Source of the DNA: Rhytidiadelphus loreus
Lineage: Eukaryota; Streptophyta; Bryopsida; Hypnales; Hylocomiaceae
Assembly: GCA_947034895.1 (NCBI GenBank)
Contig: OX344765.1
Span: 44,273,001-44,337,000, forward strand
DNA length: 64,000 nt
Direction: 5' to 3'
Of the stretch, positions 24,896 through 35,817 are shown one piece after another. The position numbers and the translations under genes are program-made. How positions within the stretch are numbered: the stretch's first letter is position 1; each line of letters begins with the position of its first letter. The notes under the pieces were generated by a model. That model saw nothing but the letters and a program-made list of their open reading frames with translations. It had not been told where the DNA came from and made no database searches.

Positions 24896-27839
24896 TTTTT
24901 CATTTATGGTTTAGGAATATTAAATCAAGTAATGGTTTAAAAAAAGAAAAAAATTCAGAGACTTATCGGAAAAGAACTCTCCGCACGGCTTGCACTGATC
25001 CTTCATATGTAGAAAACAAATCAGACTTCTTGAAAGAGTTGGCCCCCTTCAGAAATGGGCCAAAACCTTGCTCCCAGATTTTCCTTCTCCAACCTTCTAT
25101 GTATTGTACAAGTGACTCTGGTTCCAGTGGAACCTCCATGTTGATTTGGAGGTTGTCCTTACTCACCACGTTGTCGAAGTACTCTTGAGCACCTTCTTCA
25201 ATCTATAAAACAAGAAACGTATTCATGTAAAAATGGTAATCATAATCACAATTCAATTCATATACATGATAAAAAATAAGATTCAAAATACACATCAAAA
25301 TGTTTAAAAATACTAATAACAACTTACCCCAGACCACCACATACACTTGTGGAGGAAGGGCAATAATTCTCTTCAGATACAGGCCGCAATGGAAATTTCC
25401 GAGCTTCCCGAGATGGATTGGATGAATTCCACCACTTCATATACTTCAATTTCTGGGCAAGTGTTGTATTGCATGTTGCAATCATTTGCAACTTTTCAAG
25501 TGTCATCTCTTGAACCTCATTCGTGGTCCAATGCTTCTCCACCTGAAGAAATGCATTGTATATTTAGAAAATTACATTACAAACTAGTCAATTAAAATCA
25601 CAACAGTGTGTCATTCTAGAAATACATACCTCTTATAGGAATTCGGGACCGAGAGCCCGGTTCGCCACAGCTAGCAACTTTACCATCTTGATGTACAACT
25701 TTGATGACTTCTCTCTTGCACCAACCCTCATGGCATTTGCGATTCCTTGATCGGTTTTCTCTTCCAGTGGAGTAAGGTCATTATATTTCTGTGCAACAAT
25801 ATCTGCCGCTTGAGAAATCTCGTGCTGCAAAATTCCACAGAATCTCAATACAAAAGCTCATAAAAATATACAATACCTTAATAATCCAAAGAAATATATA
25901 AATGTTTTCAAATATAAATTATATAACTCACCCGAAAGTTGAAAGCTGTGAAAACATCAGTAGGCATAGAGTACCAAGACTTCCTTCCAATTTGAACACT
26001 ACAACGCTTCCTTTCTGAAGGTCTTAGCATCTCCATGAACTTCTCCAACGGAAGAAGCCCATACTTCTGCACACGATAAAGTGTATGCACTAGATTGGTC
26101 TTCACGTGAGAGTCCTCCGTTGACCTGAAAACAAGGCAACAAATTTATCATCAGAAAGTAATATGAAAATGCATTTTGCAAATTTCAAAATGTGAAAAAT
26201 TAATTTGAAGTGAACGTCAAAAAAAATAGAATAACTTACTTGTTAATATCATGCATCACCTGCATGACCAACTCGATTCTTCCTTTAGTTTCAAGAATGA
26301 TGCAATCCACGGAGATGTGCCAATTCGGGTCAGCAGGGTAGCGTCTATTAATGTAACTCATCCAAGAAATCTGATGGTGATTTCCGTCGCACACAAAGAA
26401 CTTCAAGTTCTTCATGAATTTCAGCTCAGGCTTTGATTCCACAAACATGTTGAAATCATCGTTTGCTTGCTTCCAAAACGGATCCCACTTGTTCACCTCG
26501 TCCACTGTGAAATGTGAACTTTCTCCAGCCTCATTCGTTGTAGAGACATAGAACACCGTAGCCCCTTCATGGTAACCATGAACAAACTCTTGTTCAAGTT
26601 TTATCAAGTCCGAAGAGAGTGTTGGCCTGACCATGGACATTGGCACAAGCCTGCAAAGCGGAATTCGTAGACGTAAGTGCTTATCTGGCTTTATTCTCAA
26701 ACTAGAAATGGTTGCAACAGAGTCCACCTTCTGCAACCGCCAAAGCTCATCTTCCAGCAATTCTCTCTCTTCCTCAGCATCGTCAATGTCTTCCATCTGA
26801 AAATCTTCTTCCACTTCACCTTCAATTTGGGGTTGTTGTGTCTCATTGTCTCCTGGAGTATCCTGGTGTTGTTCCTCTTGTGACAAAAGTATTGGAGATT
26901 CCTCAATCTGCAAGTACATTTGGAGTTGTCAAACATCTTTGAACAATTACATGAAATATAACAAAATAAAATAAAATAAAATTTCTGTTGAGGGTATCAC
27001 ATGTTAAATTTCAAGAGATAATAACTTTGGACACAAAATGTAATTGTATCATTCATATTATAAATGGAATATCATACCAAGATATGACTATTATTTCTAA
27101 GATATAACCCCAAATTCTCATTGCATAAAGAAATCATTTACATTCAATCTATGTAGACACTATCGTCTAAATCTTCACATTGGTATAGAATCACTACCCC
27201 GTTTCTATGTACTGGTCAAAGACAAGAACATTGACATGATTTAGGACCCCATGGACTTGAAATTGAGTCTGAGGACTCTGCCTCAGAGGTGCACTCTGAC
27301 TTTGAGCTATACTCAATCTTTGAGCTTTCATCCGAGAAAAGTGGCATCCTGCGTTTCCTTTTCTTGGATTCACTAATACGACTTTGCATGGGCACCTCCA
27401 ATTGATCGGCTGCACGATCACATGCATCCAAAATATCTCCCAAACTTACCACATCTGTCTCTTCTTGTGCTTGGGATTCATTGCACACTTCCACAATTGC
27501 AGGTCTTGGAGTCTGAGGTACCAATTCTTCTGCCACTTCAACCTCTACATTTGTAGTGGGTATAGCCGATGAAGAGGCATGCTAAGTAGGAACATTGGTC
27601 TGTTCCATCTGTACATGCCAAGACGTACATATTATTACCATACATATTACATTCAAGTTTTAGTAATCAAGTTATACTAATTAAGTTTTACATTCAAATT
27701 ACACTAATCAAGTTTTCACAACATTGGAAATACACATAACGTGTGATCCAATTGTCGACAAAGCATCAGAAAAAAATAACTCATGGCGACACAGCTTCGA
27801 AAAGACGACATCGGCCAAAAAAAAAGGTCATTCCATAAA

Positions 27840-28120
27840 CTCCTACCATATGGAGACCGGAAGTTGGGGTACCGCAAGGTACCCCTAAAACCACAGTCGG
27901 GTCCGACTGGGGTTTGGGGGATACCTTGCGGTACCCCAATTTCCAATCTCATACAAATGTCGAGAAAGCATCGGCAAAAATAATCTCGACACGAGGGCAG
28001 CCATTAAGGGCAAGTCTGGCGAGAAAGATCAGACATGCGCGCAACATCCACAATTTTTTTTTAAAACACAAGTAATTCAATCAATACCTACCGTATGGAG
28101 ACCGGAAGTTGGGGTACCGC
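27840..28120. repeat. 244-bp tandem repeat array, left part
   Basis: This holds slightly more than one repeat unit. A unit consists of a GC-rich palindrome (27848-27953, core CAGTCGGGTCCGACTG, outer arms GGTACCGCAAGGTACC and GATACCTTGCGGTACC) followed by a spacer with the phrases ACGAGGGCAGCCATTA and GGCGAGAAAGATC and then AACACAAGT and CCTACCGTATGGAGACC. The array is cut at 28120 by a 4-kb nested insertion and resumes at 32167. Palindrome spacing is about 243-245 bp throughout. Confidence 0.9.
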
Positions 28121-28216
28121 TGTCATGTTGTAAATTCGTACATAGTATAAAAATACGTAGTATGCGTTATTCGTGTAGCTTCAAGGTGACGCCTTCTAGT
28201 AAAGATGTGAGTCATC

Positions 28217-28224
28217 TATATAAG
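28217..28224 (+). promoter_or_regulatory. TATA box of the outer element
   Basis: TATATAAG lies 68 bases before the ATG at 28292, preceded by GTGACGCCTTCT and GAGTCATC, which recur at the same spacing before the TATA box of the inner copy. The conservation in both copies supports a real core promoter. Confidence 0.65.
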
Positions 28225-28621
28225 AAGGAGAGTCCCTATGAGAGTTGCATTGAATTGAAGTGTTGTAGTTTGCTTTTACTTTAGATTTAAAATGTCGAAT
28301 TGGAGGATTTTTTCTGAGTCTCAAGATGAAGAGCTTCAACCGGAAGCTGAGATTGAACTTTCTTTGTCACAACTACCGGATCAGCCTCTTTTGCCACGGG
28401 ATCTTGTTTTATCGCACGAACGTCCTAAAGATGAAGCTGGGCCTTCCCGTCTGCCAAAGCAACCTCGTGTGGAGCGGTGTCGCACTGTAAATGCGTACAT
28501 AGTGTAAAAATGCATAGTAATACATTATTTCCATAGATTTGATTTTAATAATATAAAAATAAAGATGACATCATCCTTAGTAGCTTCAAGATGACGCCTT
28601 CTCACGATGACATGAGCCATC

Positions 28622-28629
28622 TATATAAG
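28622..28629 (+). promoter_or_regulatory. TATA box of the inner element
   Basis: TATATAAG lies 70 bases before the ATG at 28699, with the same preceding phrases (GATGACGCCTTCT, GAGCCATC) as the outer copy. Confidence 0.65.
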
Positions 28630-28698
28630 AATAGGTTATCATCTTAGAATGCCACCAAACTTGAAGTAGTTTCTTTATTGTATGTTATAGATTTCAGT

Positions 28699-29157
28699 AT
28701 GTCGAATTGGAGGGTTTTTTCTGAGTCTCAGGATGAGGAGCCTCTACCAGAATCGGAGTTTGAGTTTTCGTTATCTCAACTACCGGCTCAACCTCTTCAA
28801 CCGCTAGGTCTTTCATTATCGCACGAGCGTCCTCAAGATGAATCTGGGCCTTCTCGACCGCCAAAGCAACCCCGTGTGGAGCAGCGATGGCACGGGAACC
28901 TACAGCGTGGAGCTCGAGCACTAGTGATCCTGTTGCAGGTTGGGTGTGTTGAACCTGGTACCCAAGAAGTGACATTCGAAAGGAGTTTTGAAGGTCTTAA
29001 CGACGATCAATACTATTGTATGGTCAGGCCTATTAAAGGGAGTCGCGGTCACCAACGATGGTTAGAGGGGCCGGTCAATCCCTTGACAAAGGCGGATCGT
29101 GTTGAGTTTGTTGCTACTACCATCAAGCGAATTCTCAAGTTCTTGAAGATGGAGTGA
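28699..29157 (+). CDS. 152-residue protein encoded by the TGTC...GACA element, unknown function
   Basis: This is an intact single-exon frame, ATG 28699 to TGA 29155-29157. Residues about 1-62 are acidic and rich in Ser, Gln and Pro (SESQDEEPLPESEFEFSLSQ) and look disordered. Residues about 63-152 look folded: a hydrophobic strand-like ALVILLQVGCVE, then DDQYYCMVRPIKGSRGHQRW and a basic C-terminal helix (IKRILKF). I see no catalytic motif of reverse transcriptase, integrase, protease or transposase. The equal length of the frame in the second copy indicates that the protein mattered while the family was active. If the element is a solo LTR, this is an LTR-encoded protein. Confidence 0.75.
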   Translation: MSNWRVFSESQDEEPLPESEFEFSLSQLPAQPLQPLGLSLSHERPQDESGPSRPPKQPRVEQRWHGNLQRGARALVILLQVGCVEPGTQEVTFERSFEGLNDDQYYCMVRPIKGSRGHQRWLEGPVNPLTKADRVEFVATTIKRILKFLKME

Positions 29158-32100
29158 AGTTTCTTTGAAGATTTTAGTTTTTTACCTTTGAGAAGACATT
29201 TATTTTATGTTAGTTGTTTGTAGATTTCATTTTGGGTGTTGAAAATAGAGAAAGAAAAGATAGAAAGGAATTAATGAAATAGTTTTCCTTCTAGGTGAAC
29301 TTGAAGTGAATTTTCTTTCTAAGATAAAGATAAAGAGATAGTTGTGGGGTCAAATAAGGGCTCAATTATTGATGTGAGAGCTTTGGGAGTGAGTTAGGGG
29401 CTGACCCCACTTGTTTGTGTGGTTAGAGTAGAGATAAGGTGGAGAAAAAAGGGAACACTATTCATCTTCTCTCCCGTTGTGAGTTTAGGAAGGCCCGAAT
29501 GTTTGAGGGCCCATTGTGTTGTGAATTTGGAGGATTTTGAAATGAAATTTGGAGGATTTTGAAATGAAATTTGGAGGTGTTGTGTATCATGGTGTGTAGT
29601 TTCCAAATTGATCTCACTTGCTTGATTTGGAGTTGTGAAGCAAAAGTTGTGCTAGTTTGAGTGGAGGGAGGTTTGTTGCCTTTAAAATTAAGAGGCAGAG
29701 ACTTCGACCGACCATAAAAGACGGACAGGTTCTTGTTTTGCCATGAAATTTGAAGGGAGTGTAGGAAATTGTGTTAGCTTTTCATGAAGCTATCATTCGT
29801 TCTGTTTGGAGTTTGTATGAGAAAGTTGTGAGTGTGGAAGCGAAGGAAGGTCTGTTGCCTTTCCCTTCTCAAGGCCGAAACTTTGGATGGCCATAGAAGA
29901 TGGACAGAATCTTAGAATTGTATGAAATTTAGAGGAGAAGGAGATGATTGTTTTAGCTTTCCGAAAAGCTATCATTTAGTTCATTTGGAGTTATAGATCA
30001 ACAGAGACACTCATCCAAAGATCAGCTTGGGAATTGAAGTTGGAGTTGGAGTTGAAGGAGTTTGAAGACTTGTGTGTTTGTAAGTGTGTGGCTTGTGGCT
30101 TTGTAAATTTCATTTTATTGTTGCAGGCAGTTTGGTTCACACCAATACTAGCCTCATTTGGTGTTGTGGATGCGACGAAGTGGGGTTAATTGCCCACATG
30201 GTCGAGACTTTTATGTTGTTCCCACTGGTGAGGCAAGTTTGCTGGTCACCGTGGGTTTGAAATTTAGGATCCAATCCCTCGGACGGCTCAGCTCGTGGTC
30301 TGGCCGTCCCGTTTTACACGTCCGAAGCCCGTGGTTTCTTATCACCCTACCTTAACCCTTGGCCTATTTAGAAACACAACAAGATAGGACAACGAGTAGC
30401 AGTTTGAAGATTTGAAGACTCAAAGATTTGAAGATTCGACAAGTTACAATTTATTTCATTCTCGAGCCATTTCTAGTCGCAGCCAGAATCCTCGTGATTT
30501 CCCGAGGCAAACTCTCTCTACACGACAGCGGCGTTGGCACGGAAACTTACTTGAAGATGCTCGAGCGTTGGTGATTCTGCTGCAGGTCGGATGTGTTGAG
30601 TCCGGTAGCCGAGAAGTGACATTTGAAGGGAGCTTTGAAGGTTTGAACAACGATCAATACTTTTGCATGGTGAAGCCTATCAAAGGAAGTCGTGGTCACC
30701 AACGATGGTTAGAGAGACCAGTCAATCCTTTAACTAAGGCGGATCGTGCAGAATATGTGGCGGCGACTGTCAAACGCATTCTCAAATTTCTGCAGATGGA
30801 GTGAAGTTTCGATTGGAATTCTAGTTTTTTATCTCTAATAGATGTATTTGGATCTTTAGTTCTTCATTCCATACTTGGAGTGAATTTATACAATAGTTTT
30901 GTGTGTAAGAAGTAGTTTGAAAGAAATATCCAATTCATTTTCTTTCTAAGTGAACTTGGAGTGAATTTCTTTCAATGATAAAGATAAGGAAATAGTTGCT
31001 TGGGCCAAATAATGGCTCAATTATTGGGTTTTTTGCTTTGGGAGCAAGTTAGGGGCTGACCCCACTTGTTGTGTGGTTAGAGTGAAGATAGAGTGGAGAA
31101 AAAGGTGGGGGAACTATTCATCTTCTCTCCCGTTGTGAGTTTGAAGAGGACCCGATTGTTTGAAGACTCATTGTGTTGTGATTTTGAGGAATTTTGAAAT
31201 GAAAATTGGAGGTGTTGAGTATCATGGTGTGTAGTTTCCAAATTGATCTCACTTGCTTAATTTGGAGTTGTGAATCAAAAGTTGTGCTAGTTTGAGTGGT
31301 GGGAGGTTTGTTGCCTTTGAAAATAAGAGGCAGAGACTTCGACCAGCCATAAAAGACGGACAGGTTCTTGATTTGCAATGAAATTTGGAGGGAGTGTAGG
31401 AAATTGTGTTAGCTTTCTATGAACATATCATTCGATCTGTTTGGAGTTTGTATGAAAAAGTTGTGAGTGTGGAAGCAAAGGAGGGTTTGCTGCCTTTCTT
31501 TTGTCAAGGCCGAAACTTTGGATGGCCATAGAAGTTGGACAGAGTTTTATATTCATTTGAGATTTGGAGGAGAAGTAGATTATTGTATAAGTTTTCCAAA
31601 AAGCTATTACTTGGTTCATTTGGAGTTGTGATGCAACGGTGGCACTCCACCAAAGTTCAGCTTCAGAATTGGAGTTGCGGTTGGAGGAGTTTTGAAGACT
31701 TTGTGTGTTTGTTTGTGTGGTTTGTGGCTTTGTAAACATTGTTCTTGCAGGTGGCTTGGGTAAAACCAACGCTAGCCTCATTTTGTGTTGTGAATGACGA
31801 AGTGGGGTTAATGACCCACATGGTCGAGACTTGCTTGTTCTCACGGTGAAAGCTTGTTTCTTAAAGCTGGTCACCGGGAGTTTGAAAGTTTAGGAGCCAA
31901 TCTTTCGGATGGCCAACTTGTGGTTTGGCCGTCCCATTTTACCCGTCCGAAGCCGTGGGATCTTATCACACATCTTTACCCTTAAACCCATTTAGAGCCA
32001 CATCAGGATAGGCCAACGGACACGGTTTCAAGACGAAGAAGAAGATTCGACGTTCGAGTGTGAAGATTCAAGTTTACTTATGACTTTACGTTCTCATTTC

Positions 32101-32166
32101 CTAAACCATTTCGAGTCGCAGCCAGAATCCCCGTGATTTCCCGAGGCAAAAGCTCTCAACACGACA

Positions 32167-32737
32167 CCGCGAGGTACCCCCAAAACCACAGTCGGGTCCG
32201 ACTAGGGTTTGGGGGGTACCTTGCGGTACCCCAACTTCTGGTCTCATAAGGATGTCGAGAATCAATCGGCAAAAATTAAACTCGATACGAGGGCAGCCAT
32301 TAACGGCAACTCGGGCGAGAAAGATCGGACAAACATCATCGGCAATTTTTTTTTTTTAAACACAAGTATTTTAATCAATACCTACCGTATGAAGACCGGA
32401 ATTTGGGGTACCGCGAGGTACCCCCAAAACCACAGTCGGGTTCGACTAGGGTTTGGGGGGTACCTTGCGGTACCCCAACTTCCGGTCTCATAAGGATGTC
32501 GAGAATCAATCGGCAAAAATTAAACTCGACACGAGGGCAGCCATTAACGGCAACTCGGGCGAGAAAGATCGGACAAACATCATCGGCAATTTTTTTCTTA
32601 AAAACACAAGTATTTTAATCAATACCTACCGTATGGAGACCGGAAGTTGGGGTACTGCGAGGTACCCCCAAAACCACAGTCGGGTCCGACTGGGGTTTGG
32701 GGGGTACCTCGCGGTACCCCAACTTCCAGTCTCCCCC
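32167..32737. repeat. 244-bp tandem repeat array, right part
   Basis: The array resumes at the CCGC duplication and contains palindromes near 32167-32247, 32385-32492 and 32630-32737, separated by nearly identical spacers (two full copies of ACGAGGGCAGCCATTAACGG and GGCGAGAAAGATCGGACAAA). The two spacers here are far more alike than either is to the spacer at 27955-28110, which suggests recent unequal exchange or duplication on this side. Total copy number across the insertion is a little over four. Confidence 0.9.
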
Positions 32738-33687
32738 TCAAATTGAACAACTAAGTATCGCATTTTCTTTTTCTTTTTCTTGTCGATTTCTCCGCGGATC
32801 AGAGGTGGATGCTACGCTTGCAACTAGAAAACTGAGCGTGCAACTACAGAACAGTAGATTAGAGCTTGGAAAACGTTGGTTTCATCATCGAGGTTGGAGC
32901 TTCGAATCCACGGATCATTACTGGATGCTACGCCTACAACTACAAAACAGACCACATTAAAAATTGAGCCCGCAACTCCAGAGCAATAGTTAAGAGTTTG
33001 TAAACAACAGGTTACATCTTCAACGTCGGAGCTTCAAATAAGTATATACAATCTGAAGGTTCAGAGCTCAGAAACAATGGATCACATCTCCGGGTTCAGA
33101 GCTTAAATTCAGCAGATAATATGTACGAGTCTGGACCGGCCTTGAATACAGTAGGTAAGATCTTCGGTTAGCACGACTAGGTCCATTTGACCAGTTCGGG
33201 GTCAGACAGCAAACCCACGTCCCAGAGACTAGTTCAGAATGACACAGATCGAGTACACTTGGAATTTCAATCAACAACCGTAACCTGAAATCGACTACAG
33301 CCATCAAAAAGACTACCGATCACATACATGTGAGCATTGGGATAGAATGTGTGACGAGATTCTGAATCAAGTTCTATGGGTCGCATTATCTCTGGAATCA
33401 GATTGATTGAGCTCCATGTCGACATGCGGGTTAGTAATTTTGGTTCTATGAACTTCGGCATGCGCTCCGGAATGAACAACAGGAAGATGAAAGCGAGCAT
33501 CGAGCATCTCCGAAATGAGAATCAAAGGATCAGCGATCATCTCCAGAAATTATAATGGACGATTTCAGAGCAACAAATAAGTTCAGTAAGCAAACTGATT
33601 CAAACATGTCTTAATTCATTTTTGTGGCAATGAAACCTCAACTGAAGCATAGAAACAAATGAATGAAGTTGAAACCAAGATTCTTAC
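32738..33687. other. Intron DNA with weak repeated phrases
   Basis: This lies within the long intron of the minus-strand gene, between the repeat array and the exon at 33688-33819. Phrases such as GATGCTACG...CAACTA...AACAGTAG and GGAGCTTCGAATC/CAGAGCTTAAATTC recur at irregular spacing of about 70-130 bases from 32800 to 33120. No gene was seen. Confidence 0.4.
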
Positions 33688-33819
33688 CTCAGCTGGAGTG
33701 TGTGCAGGTTCTGGATTTGCCGTTTCGTCTTCGGCTGAAGATCTCTCTTCTTCCCTAGAACGCGCCCTCGCGTGTTTCATGCTGCCGACCCTCCCCAAAA
33801 CTGCCTGGCGTGATTGGCG

Positions 33820-35400
33820 CTGCAAGAATACAGGTAGAGATGATTGTTTAAGTTAGTGGTTCAGTTATATATTATATTTCTTACACCTCCGGAAGAACTA
33901 GATAGCATGAGGAATTTGAACGTGTGGTTCACCGGAAATCGAAGGCTTGGTGGCAGGTGCATGAATATTTTTCTCGGAAAGGAATTCTCCCGCATGCACT
34001 GGCAATTCCTGATTTAGATAGAATGATCGAAAGTTTTGGCAATTTTAGTAAAGGAAGTTTGAAAGATCATGCGCCCCATTTTATCAGTCACTTGCCCATA
34101 AACATTCATCATGGAGGCTAAAAAAGGGCGTAACTATCCGGCTGTCCTTGAAATAGCCAGTCGGCTAAAATTGTCTGTTGGGAACCGTAATTGCAGCTTG
34201 AAATAAGGATACTAATATCTTCGGCATGTGTAAAAAAGAAATGGTCATATTCAACTTTCTTAGTAAAACCATTATACACTAATGTTACGAAGAATATTTT
34301 GGAATCGGTTTTCTAAATCAAAATCACTAGATTTTGATATTTAAATTCTATTCGTACGGTTAGATCTACTAATACTGTCACCAATTATTTTCTATAAATT
34401 TTAAATAAAATATTTCAGAATTTCTTCCAAGCTCAATTACAAGTGAAATATTATTATTTTTCAGTGAAATGAGTTTGATTAAATTTGAAAAAACGTTATC
34501 TTCTTGTGGTGGTTTCTAAATTTCAATGACCTTTACATATTTCACCTCTTTTTTGCACTTTTTGTTTTTATCTAAAGTCCATGCAAGTATACCAGTTGAC
34601 ATATTTCTACATTTGTAATTTTATGAATTTGTATATTCTAATAACACCAAATCCATCCAATGGATAGGACAACAACTAAATAAAATATCAAAAAATATTA
34701 GGATGACTTTCATCCATGCAAGAATGAGACTGAATGAAGGATCTGAATGTGCCGAACATCCAGGAAATAGACGTCGTACCGCTCCACGCTAAAGTACAAG
34801 TCAGACGAAGATATTTGTTCCTAATGTAATTCAAATATATTCGTAAATTTTTTAACTTCAATAGAATAACTTATATAACATTTTTTGAAATGAGTAACCA
34901 TTCATTGAAATACATTGATATTCAAATGAAAAAGATTGACCATTATTTGAAATATATTGATCATTATATTAATAGATGAAAACTATATAAGAATTTTCAT
35001 AATTTATATCTTATAGAGAATCCTTCTGATATTAAACTATTCTTGAACATAAAAGGATTTTAGACAAGTACAAATGAATCCTTCTCACTCATTACCAATG
35101 TACAAGTTACAAATGAAATGAACTTGCTAACATGTAATGGACATAATATGATGATTGTTGACAACCTGAAAGGTATTCACAGAACATTTAACCCATATCC
35201 CACATATTTAGTATTTAATATTGAACCCTCTTCATTATACATAGTTCACATGCAAGTAATGTTCATATGCTCCTATACAACTACTACAATGAAACTTGCA
35301 TTTGAAGTCATTGTATAAGGAAGAATTCACTTTTCCATGTAATCAATCCTATAGATTCAATGGTTATTGAAGGAACGAAAAGGAATTTGAATGTGCTTAC
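33820..35400. other. Intron DNA of the minus-strand gene; part of a dispersed repeat
   Basis: This is the intron between the first two exons of the methyltransferase-like gene. It contains at about 34330-34735 a segment related to 57960-58345. A short plus-strand open frame at 33924-34121 has no recognisable content. The remainder is AT-rich. Confidence 0.45.
34330..34735. repeat. Dispersed repeat, copy A
   Basis: It shares with 57960-58345 an ordered set of phrases: TGTCACCAATTATTTT, AATTTCTTCCAAGCTCAATTACAAG, TTTCTACATTTGTAATTTTA, CTAATAACACCAAATCCA, GGACAACAACT and TAGGATGACTTTCATCCA. The two copies lie 23 kb apart in introns of different genes, in the same orientation. The repeat class was not identified and no terminal motif was seen. 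Confidence 0.75.
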
Positions 35401-35817
35401 TTGTAGTATCGTCTCATCTCTGGGGTCCTCCGACATTGCTTGCTGTGAGTCCAAGCTTTGCACTTCGTCATTCTCTTCCACACCGCTACCTCCAGCTTCA
35501 AAGTGAAGGACTTTCTGCAGGTTCCCTAGATTTGATTGAGCAATCTTGGATGCCACTCTCTTCGAACGATTCATTCTAGATATCCTAAGCACTTTTGGAG
35601 ATGAGAAATACAAACAACTACGCCTCTTGCGTTTGCTTTTCAGCTTCGGAATAACAAATGTAACACTATGACTATCAATGGACTCATACATGAAAGGAAT
35701 GGATGGAAGAGCCTCTCGAAAGTAAACGTTGTTTCCAAAAACAAGAATACGAGTGTCTCTTCCATGGAGAAGTGGAGAGTACTTATACTCAGAAGCACAG
35801 TAGTGGCATCCCCTCAT

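Larger units (their letters stand above)
28478..30527 (+). mobile_element. TGTC...GACA element (inner copy), intact, 2,050 bp
   Basis: It starts TGTCGCACTG and ends CTACACGACA, flanked by the 4-bp duplication GCGG (28474-28477 and 30528-30531). It sits inside the protein frame of an older copy of itself in the same orientation. Sequence after the coding frame (29160-30527) matches 30805-32166 of the outer copy along its whole length with modest divergence, including shared phrases such as GTTAGGGGCTGACCCCACTTG. A splice-like acceptor (TTGTTGCAG near 30125) is conserved in both copies and may mark an intron or a read-out exon. Confidence 0.88.
28292..30804 (+). pseudogene. 152-residue protein frame of the outer element, split by the inner copy
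   Basis: The frame starts at ATG 28292, runs 186 nt to 28477 and resumes at 30532 for 273 nt to a stop at 30802-30804. Without the inserted copy it is exactly 459 nt, the same length as the intact frame in the inner copy. The N-terminal half is acidic and Ser/Pro-rich (SNWRIFSESQDEEL). The C-terminal half is compact, with motifs such as ARALVILLQVGCVE, MVKPIKGSRGHQRWLE and NPLTKADR. I do not recognise the family. Its only disruption is the insertion. Confidence 0.8.
28121..32166 (+). mobile_element. TGTC...GACA element (outer copy), interrupted by a second copy
   Basis: The left end is TGTCATGTTG at 28121 and the right end CAACACGACA at 32166. The target duplication CCGC is at 28117-28120 and 32167-32170, and joining the flanks restores the 244-bp array exactly. 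After subtracting the inner insertion (28478-30527 plus one 4-bp duplication) the element is 1,992 bp. It has a TATATAAG box and one frame, and no reverse transcriptase, integrase or transposase. TG...CA ends, a 4-bp duplication and a promoter fit a solo LTR of a Ty3-type retrotransposon. The alternative is a DNA element with TGT ends and a 4-bp duplication, such as a Ginger-type derivative. Confidence 0.85.
22394..35817 (-). pseudogene. ParB-like plus permuted DNA-methyltransferase-like gene, decayed, 13 exons
   Basis: Exons in minus order: 35817-35401, 33819-33688, 27608 to about 27220, 26907-26240, 26124-25932, 25824-25630, 25542-25345, 25202-24967, 24598-23878, 23772-23422, 23327-23054, 22966-22752, 22655-22394. 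Most junctions are GT-AG and in phase, but the exon 3/4 join is unresolved. Exon 4 carries a ParB/Srx-like region ending NLKFFVCDGNHHQISW. Exon 9 is Lys/Glu-rich. Exons 10-12 resemble a beta-class (motif IV before motif I) DNA methyltransferase: LIFFDCHEN, ADKYLQDDGCFVVFHSW, EGDVVLDCTSATGAS, then SRHIVALEEDK. The usual PPY/PPW after the motif IV Asp is absent. Lesions: stops at 27582-27584, 25633-25635 and 24322-24324, a lost donor at 24966 and a frameshift near 22.91-22.94 kb. The fold assignments are pattern-based inference. The gene is head-to-head with the MULE-like gene at 36470. Confidence 0.6.

Noticed and set aside
28694..28975. Minus-strand frame of 93 codons
   Set aside because: Antisense shadow of the 152-residue element protein; the plus frame is conserved in two copies.
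28121..32166. Full LTR retrotransposon with two LTRs at 28.1-28.5 and 28.5-28.9 kb
   Set aside because: The apparent tandem repeat of the promoter region is explained exactly by one element inserted into another with GCGG duplications; no gag-pol lies between.
27840..32737. Regular repeats considered as a CRISPR-like array
   Set aside because: The units are 244 bp, spacers are nearly identical rather than unique, and the context is eukaryotic.
33924..34121. Plus-strand 65-codon frame (starts MVHRKSKAWW)
   Set aside because: Protein-like at first sight, but isolated, on the other strand of an intron, with no splice partner or known motif.
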